Part shown: positions 59,342-64,000 of the stretch, piece after piece
How the letters are laid out: each line of letters starts with the position of its first letter
How positions within the stretch are numbered: the first letter of the stretch is position 1
NCBI RefSeq assembly: GCF_000622325.1
Contig: NZ_JASE01000005.1
Location: 3,348,001 to 3,412,000, forward strand
Direction of reading: 5' to 3'
Length of the DNA: 64,000 nucleotides
Source: Sulfitobacter geojensis
GTDB taxonomy: Bacteria > Pseudomonadota > Alphaproteobacteria > Rhodobacterales > Rhodobacteraceae
Notes under the pieces: generated by a model
Told to the model about the DNA's origin: nothing
Seen by the model: only the letters and a program-made list of their open reading frames with translations
The model's database searches: none
Program-made: the position numbers and the translations under genes

Positions 59342-60340
59342 ATGAACGCTGATGCAATTGCAAAACCACACGAACGGCTGGCCGCCTATTTGACCGAAGA
59401 CATGGCTGCTGTCAGTACGCTTATTCGCGAACGGATGGCCTCCAAACACGCCCCCCGCATACCCGAAGTCACGGCACATCTTGTCGAAGCAGGCGGCAAA
59501 CGCCTGCGTCCCATGTTGACCTTGGCAGCCGCGCGGATGTGTGGATACGCTGGCCCCTATCACGTGCATCTTGCCGCCACGGTCGAGTTTATCCACACCG
59601 CGACGCTGCTGCATGACGATGTAGTCGATGAAAGCGAACAGCGGCGCGGGCGGCCCACGGCGAATCTGTTGTGGGACAACCAATCTTCCGTTCTGGTGGG
59701 CGACTATCTGTTTGCGCGGTCCTTTCAGTTGATGACCGAACCCGGTTCCATGCAGGTGATGCAAATCCTGTCAAATGCTGCGGCAACGATTGCCGAAGGC
59801 GAGGTTTTGCAACTGACGGCTGCGCGGAATCTGGCCACGGACGAAAGCGTTTACCTGCAAGTGGTACGCGGCAAGACGGCGGCGTTGTTTTCGGCTGCGA
59901 CACAGGTGGGGGGCGTCATTGCCGATGCGCCCGACACGCATGTGCAGGCCTTATATGACTATGGTGATGCGTTAGGGATCGCGTTTCAAATCGTTGATGA
60001 CCTGTTGGATTATCAGGGAGATACCGGCGCGACAGGCAAGAACATCGGGGATGATTTCCGCGAACGCAAGCTGACGCTTCCGGTGATCAAAGCCGTGGCG
60101 AAAGCCGATGATGAGGAGCGCGCGTTTTGGGTACGCACGATTGAAAAGGGCCGTCAGGAAGGCGGTGATCTGGAACATGCACTGTCCCTTCTGACCAAAC
60201 ATGACACGCTCAGCGCGACCAAACGGGACGCGATGGAATGGGCGGAAAAGGCCAAAAATGCACTGGCCGTTCTGCCGGATCACGATGTTAAAGACATGCT
60301 CGGCGATATTGCCGATTACGTGGTCAGCCGGATCAATTAA
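59342..60340 (+). CDS. Polyprenyl diphosphate synthase (quinone side chain)
   Basis: 332 aa trans-isoprenyl synthase. The first Asp-rich motif is LLHDDVVDESEQRRGRP (near 85), the second IVDDLLDYQGD (near 214), with GGKRLRPML for IPP binding. In Rhodobacteraceae, which use ubiquinone-10, this would be a decaprenyl diphosphate synthase; E. coli IspB is the octaprenyl version. The ATG at 59342 starts the conserved region. It overlaps convergent ispE by 8 bases. Confidence 0.92.
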   Translation: MNADAIAKPHERLAAYLTEDMAAVSTLIRERMASKHAPRIPEVTAHLVEAGGKRLRPMLTLAAARMCGYAGPYHVHLAATVEFIHTATLLHDDVVDESEQRRGRPTANLLWDNQSSVLVGDYLFARSFQLMTEPGSMQVMQILSNAAATIAEGEVLQLTAARNLATDESVYLQVVRGKTAALFSAATQVGGVIADAPDTHVQALYDYGDALGIAFQIVDDLLDYQGDTGATGKNIGDDFRERKLTLPVIKAVAKADDEERAFWVRTIEKGRQEGGDLEHALSLLTKHDTLSATKRDAMEWAEKAKNALAVLPDHDVKDMLGDIADYVVSRIN

Positions 60341-61148
60341 CCAGCCCAAGCACGCAGGATTTCACCCACCATTCGGGATGCGCCCGCGCAATTTTCTGTG
60401 CGGCCGCGTCGGCTTGCGACAAGGTTTCAAACAGCCCGAAACAGGTAGAGCCGGAACCGGACATTCGCGCCAACCCCGCCCCCTCGCAGCCTGCAAGCGC
60501 CTTCAATGCCTGTGAAACTTCCGGCACAAGCGCTTCGCAGCTTGCTTGGAGATCGTTGCGCATCCCGCCCAACCATTCCGTCATTCCGGTATGATCCTGA
60601 AACGTCGGCAGAACTTCCGGCATCTCAGAATTTGTTTTGTTTTTCAGACGCTTGAATATATCCGGCGTTGCCACGCCAACACCGGGCCAAACCAGAACCG
60701 CCCAGCATGGCGGAATGCCATCTGCCGCATCCAACTGATCCCCGATGCCGCGCATCCGTGTGGGGGCAAGCCGCATGCAAACCGGCACATCCGCACCCAA
60801 TGTTGCAGCCTTGGCACTGCCACCCAAGGCGGTCAAAGTCGCCGCAGCATCCGCTGACCCGCCGCCAATTCCCGCCCCATGCGGCAAGTTCTTTTCAAGG
60901 GTGATCCGTCCCGTCCAGCTGGCAAGCTCTGCTGCCTGCCAAACCAGATTGCGCTGGTCCGTCGGGACGCCCTGCGCAAACGGGCCGGACACCTTCAGCA
61001 ACATTTCCGGCCCGGGTTCAAACCACAGCCGGTCCCCGACATTTGCAAAAACCACCAGAGAATCAAGTAGATGATAGCCATCCGCCCGTTGGCCTGTCAC
61101 ATGCAGGGTCAGGTTAATCTTGGCGGGCGCAAAGACCTCAGAGGTCAT
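60333..61148 (-). CDS. ispE: 4-diphosphocytidyl-2-C-methyl-D-erythritol kinase
   Basis: 271 aa GHMP kinase of the non-mevalonate isoprenoid pathway. APAKINLTLHVTGQRADGYHLLDSLVVF (7-34) holds the substrate-binding Lys, and LPHGAGIGGGSADAAATLTAL (near 88-108) is the ATP-binding GHMP loop. C-terminal MSGSGSTCFGLF fits. It overlaps the TPR gene upstream by 11 bases and ends inside the polyprenyl synthase gene, so two isoprenoid genes are convergent. Confidence 0.95.
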   Translation of the reverse strand: MTSEVFAPAKINLTLHVTGQRADGYHLLDSLVVFANVGDRLWFEPGPEMLLKVSGPFAQGVPTDQRNLVWQAAELASWTGRITLEKNLPHGAGIGGGSADAAATLTALGGSAKAATLGADVPVCMRLAPTRMRGIGDQLDAADGIPPCWAVLVWPGVGVATPDIFKRLKNKTNSEMPEVLPTFQDHTGMTEWLGGMRNDLQASCEALVPEVSQALKALAGCEGAGLARMSGSGSTCFGLFETLSQADAAAQKIARAHPEWWVKSCVLGLVN

Positions 61149-62853
61149 TGGCGACCTTCAACGGGGGCGCACCTTCTTCCGACAGCACCTTATCCAGCCC
61201 CACATCCAACTTGCGCCTTATGCGGTCGGGATCAGCCTCGCCATCCGTATCTTCTTCGTCGATGAAGGAAAGCGCGCGGCTCCACTGGAATTCTGCTTCG
61301 CGCTGGCGGCCCACGGCCCAATAGACATCGCCAAGGTGGTCGTTCACCACCGGATCAACGGCCAACAGTTCCACGGCGCGCTCCATATGGCCAACCGCTT
61401 CGGCATAGCGCCCCATCCGGTACAGCACCCACCCAAGGGAATCGACGATGTAACCGGACTGTGGTGAGGCGGCGACGGCGCGTTCGATCATTTCCAACGC
61501 CTCTTCCAGATTGCGATTCTGTTCGACCATCGAATAGCCCAGATAGTTCAACACCTGCGGCTGCTCGGGGTTGATCGCCAAAGCGGCACGAAAATCAGCT
61601 TCTGACCCGGCCTCATCGCCACGGCGTTCATGGGCAATACCGCGCGAATAATACAGGATCCAACGCACCCGCGCCGTTTCGGACGTACGCTCGATCGCGC
61701 GATCATAGGCGGCGATGGCACCGGTAAAATCGTCCTGCGCGCGCAATACGTCACCCAAGGTGGAATGCACCACCGCAAGGTCGCCGTGGCTGCGGGCAAG
61801 TTGCTCCAGAACCTCGACGGCTTGATCTTCTTTGCCCGCACGGCGCAGCGTATCCGCACGACCAAGTTCGGCAACGTGAAACGCCGGATCATCCGCAGGT
61901 ACGGCTTTGTATTCCTCGATTGCCAGCTCATTCTGCCCCAGATTTTCCAACAATCCCGCAGTCAGCAACAAAGCATCGACGTGGTCAGGGCGCAGGAAAC
62001 GGGCCACACGGGAATAGAGCAGGACGTAATAATCCGCTGCTGTTTCGCTTTGCAGCACCGCAGCAAAAGTAAAGAACACTTCGGCGATGCCGGATTTGGC
62101 GTCCCGTACAAGCGTGAAGGGCAGCGGCTCCTTCGCCTCCAGCGCGGCAATCATCTGGTCCAGCTCAGGATCGGTCGCTTCGCCAAAGCTGCTGCGCAAA
62201 ACCGTAAGAGCCTCGTCGTGGCGCTCAAGCTGGGCCAGCACCACAGCATGTGCCATGACACCGCGGCGAGTCTGGCCCGCGGCACCGGCTGCCGCCTCGC
62301 CGAAAATCGCCTCTGCGCCCTCAAAGTCCCCGACAGACGCAAGCGCCAAGGCTTTGTGATACATCACAAAACCCTGCATACCGGCCTCTTTGCTCAAAGC
62401 GTCAAACGCCACTACGGCCGCGGACACATCCCCCTTGCCCACATGCGCCCAGGCTTTGACCAATCCATCCACCCAGGGACCGATGCCCTCGCTGTCAGAT
62501 TCGCGTTCCAGAAGTGTTGTGTATTCTTCGCGCGCCGCCAGATCGGCAGTGATCACCATCCGCGCGACCTGCGATGTCTCGTTCTTTTGCTCAAGCACAC
62601 GGGCCAGCGGCACCGCCTGTTCAACCCGCCCGAGCGACAGGTAGGACAACACCGTGCTTTCGATCAGTTCGACGTTATTGCTGTCACGCGCAAGCGCTTC
62701 TGCGTAATATCGCGCGGCCTCGCTATAATCCGACTGAACAGCGGCGTGGCGACCCGCCAGATAGGCACCGGCAACAGATTGCGCCTGCGCCTGCGGGACG
62801 AAAGCGGCGCTAAGCAGCAGGGCGGCTGCACCGGTAAGGACATTCCTGAACAT
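61138..62853 (-). CDS. Exported tetratricopeptide-repeat protein
   Basis: 571 aa. Residues 1-25 are a signal peptide (LTGAAALLLSAAFVPQAQAQS). The rest is almost all TPR-like helical repeats, clearest in AIAAYDRAIERTSETARVRWILYYSRGIAHERRGDEAGSEADFRAALAINPEQPQVLNYLGYSMVEQNRNLEEALEMIERAVAASPQSGYIVDSLGWVLYRMGRYAEAVGHMERAVEL by parts (about 375-520). It probably acts as a periplasmic or outer-membrane-linked scaffold. The ATG at 62853 has AGAGG about 10 bases upstream; the ATG 7 codons earlier has none. Operon with ispE. Confidence 0.88.
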   Translation of the reverse strand: MFRNVLTGAAALLLSAAFVPQAQAQSVAGAYLAGRHAAVQSDYSEAARYYAEALARDSNNVELIESTVLSYLSLGRVEQAVPLARVLEQKNETSQVARMVITADLAAREEYTTLLERESDSEGIGPWVDGLVKAWAHVGKGDVSAAVVAFDALSKEAGMQGFVMYHKALALASVGDFEGAEAIFGEAAAGAAGQTRRGVMAHAVVLAQLERHDEALTVLRSSFGEATDPELDQMIAALEAKEPLPFTLVRDAKSGIAEVFFTFAAVLQSETAADYYVLLYSRVARFLRPDHVDALLLTAGLLENLGQNELAIEEYKAVPADDPAFHVAELGRADTLRRAGKEDQAVEVLEQLARSHGDLAVVHSTLGDVLRAQDDFTGAIAAYDRAIERTSETARVRWILYYSRGIAHERRGDEAGSEADFRAALAINPEQPQVLNYLGYSMVEQNRNLEEALEMIERAVAASPQSGYIVDSLGWVLYRMGRYAEAVGHMERAVELLAVDPVVNDHLGDVYWAVGRQREAEFQWSRALSFIDEEDTDGEADPDRIRRKLDVGLDKVLSEEGAPPLKVANDL

Positions 62854-62960
62854 AACTCGACTGCCTCTTTTCATTTGAAAACAAAGCTATCAGGTCTGTC
62901 TGCAAGCGCAATGGCGGGGCGCAGGACATGACAGTCCTGTGAAGCGGATTTACGCGCAAA

Positions 62961-62985
62961 AAAGGCGGGGACATGCCCCGCCTTT
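62961..62985 (-). terminator. Terminator of the ETF-QO gene
   Basis: A perfect 10-bp stem (62961-62970 with 62976-62985) with a 5-base loop is followed on the minus strand by a run of six Ts in all. It lies 35 bases after the stop. Confidence 0.9.
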
Positions 62986-63020
62986 CGATCTTGGTCCTGT
63001 GTACCCGTGTCAGGGCCGCA

Positions 63021-64000
63021 TCACATATTGGGATAGTTCGGCCCGTCGCCGCCCTGCGGCGTGGTCCAGACGATGTTCTGGCTGGGGTCTTTGATATCGC
63101 AGGTTTTGCAATGTACGCAGTTCTGGAAATTGATCTGGAACTTCTGCTCTGCCCCTTCACCGACGAATTCGTAAACCCCTGCCGGGCAATAGCGCGCGGA
63201 AGGTCCACCGAACTTGGGCAGGTTCACGTCCACCGGTATAGAGGCATCTTTCAGCGTCAGATGCGCAGGCTGGGTTTCTTCGTGATTGGTAAACGAGAAT
63301 GCGACGTTGGTCAGACGGTCGAAACTGAGTTTGCCATCGGGTTTCGGATAGTCGATGACCTTGTGCTGGGACGCAGGCTCCGTCGATTCAGCGTCGGATT
63401 TACCATGCTTGAGAGTGCCCAGCAAAGAGAACCCGAATGTGTTGCACCACATGTCAAAGCCACCAATCGCCAGACCACCCAACAGGCCATAGCGACCGTT
63501 CAGTGGCGCAACATTACGGACCTTCTTAAGGTCTTTACCAACCGCGCCGGTGCGCAATTCGTCGTCATACCCTTCCAGCACGTCTCCGCTGCGATCTGCT
63601 TTGATTGCCTCGATCGCGGCTTCGGCAGCGGCGATGCCGGATAGCATTGCATTGTGGTTACCCTTGATCCGCGGCAGGTTCACCAGCCCTGCGGAACAGC
63701 CCAGCAAAGCCCCCCCCGGAAAGGCAGATTTCGGGATCGACTGGATCCCACCTTTGGTCACGGCGCGGGCGCCATAGGCCACGCGTTTGCCGCCTTCCAG
63801 CAGCTTGGAAACCATCGGGTGGTGTTTGAAGCGCTGGAATTCCATGTAGGGATAAAGATGCGGGTTCTTATAGTTCAAGTCGACGATCATACCGACGTAA
63901 ACCTGATTATTCTCTAGGTGGTAGATAAAGGTACCGCCGGTGTTCTTGGTGCCCAAAGGCCAGCCCATGGTGTGGGTAACTTCGCCTTCGTTGTGCTTTT
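63021..64000 (-). CDS. Electron transfer flavoprotein-ubiquinone oxidoreductase, C-terminal part (partial)
   Basis: Open from the window edge, 326 codons visible. The frame continues upstream of ATG 63968 with KHNEGEVTHT, so that ATG is internal. LGTKNTGGTFIYH, the ubiquinone-domain GGIQSIPKSAFPGGALLGCSAGLVNLPRIKGNHNAMLSG segments and the C-terminal [4Fe-4S] site (RYCPAGVYEF, NCVHCKTCDIKDPSQNI) identify ETF-QO. It passes electrons from beta-oxidation and amino acid dehydrogenases to ubiquinone at the inner membrane. Confidence 0.95.
   Translation of the reverse strand, partial: KHNEGEVTHTMGWPLGTKNTGGTFIYHLENNQVYVGMIVDLNYKNPHLYPYMEFQRFKHHPMVSKLLEGGKRVAYGARAVTKGGIQSIPKSAFPGGALLGCSAGLVNLPRIKGNHNAMLSGIAAAEAAIEAIKADRSGDVLEGYDDELRTGAVGKDLKKVRNVAPLNGRYGLLGGLAIGGFDMWCNTFGFSLLGTLKHGKSDAESTEPASQHKVIDYPKPDGKLSFDRLTNVAFSFTNHEETQPAHLTLKDASIPVDVNLPKFGGPSARYCPAGVYEFVGEGAEQKFQINFQNCVHCKTCDIKDPSQNIVWTTPQGGDGPNYPNM

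Overview
The window looks like chromosomal DNA of an alphaproteobacterium of the Rhodobacteraceae, most likely a marine roseobacter (Sulfitobacter-like; the genus is a guess). The reasons are GC-rich codon use, the family-typical atpHAGDC cluster, Hsp20-DUF1150, DUF2125, DUF2161 and YcgN proteins, a fused ATP sulfurylase/APS kinase, and a TRAP-type malonate operon. It is dense core genome. I see no rRNA, tRNA, insertion sequence, prophage or CRISPR array.

Layout. 0-6 kb: 3' end of trxB, a membrane/2Fe-2S/adenylyl cyclase fusion, sat-cysC, a PhzF epimerase, and an Hsp20-DUF1150 heat-shock pair. 6-12.8 kb: ydcH, purEK, an orphan PhnM-like amidohydrolase, a lipase lipoprotein, a Nudix gene interrupted by an amber codon, a DMT permease, and a response regulator/histidine kinase pair whose kinase start is broken by a C8 tract. 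12.9-24.6 kb: groESL with a CIRCE operator, DUF2161, MmcQ, ppaC, HAD, MaoC, ribF-ycgN-ltaE, an alpha/beta hydrolase with a DsbA-like isomerase, prs, an H-type lectin and a small exported protein. 24.7-29.7 kb: atpHAGDC. 30-36.5 kb: matPQMAB malonate operon with a divergent GntR regulator and a perfect palindromic operator. 36.5-50 kb: methyltransferase, gloB, clpA with an M23 peptidase, a MotA/MotB-like proton-channel pair, chaC, DUF2125, hisC-tyrC-extensin, rpsD. 50-64 kb: a PepSY membrane protein with a small Cys-rich exported protein below three 22-bp-phased repeats, tag, an EAL protein, phbAB, a LysR/EamA pair, a second ydcH missed by length filters, trmN6-DUF2007, a polyprenyl synthase, ispE, a TPR protein, and the 3' part of ETF-QO.

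Functional themes are energy (ATP synthase, ETF-QO, quinone side-chain synthesis), carbon storage and malonate use (phbAB, mat operon), protein quality control (GroESL, Hsp20, ClpA), purine/PRPP and aromatic/His synthesis, and signalling (redox-linked cyclase, EAL, two-component pair). The least explained items are the redox cyclase with a hairpin over its ribosome-binding site, the coiled-coil motor pair, the phased TTTGCAAA repeats, and the two apparent gene lesions.
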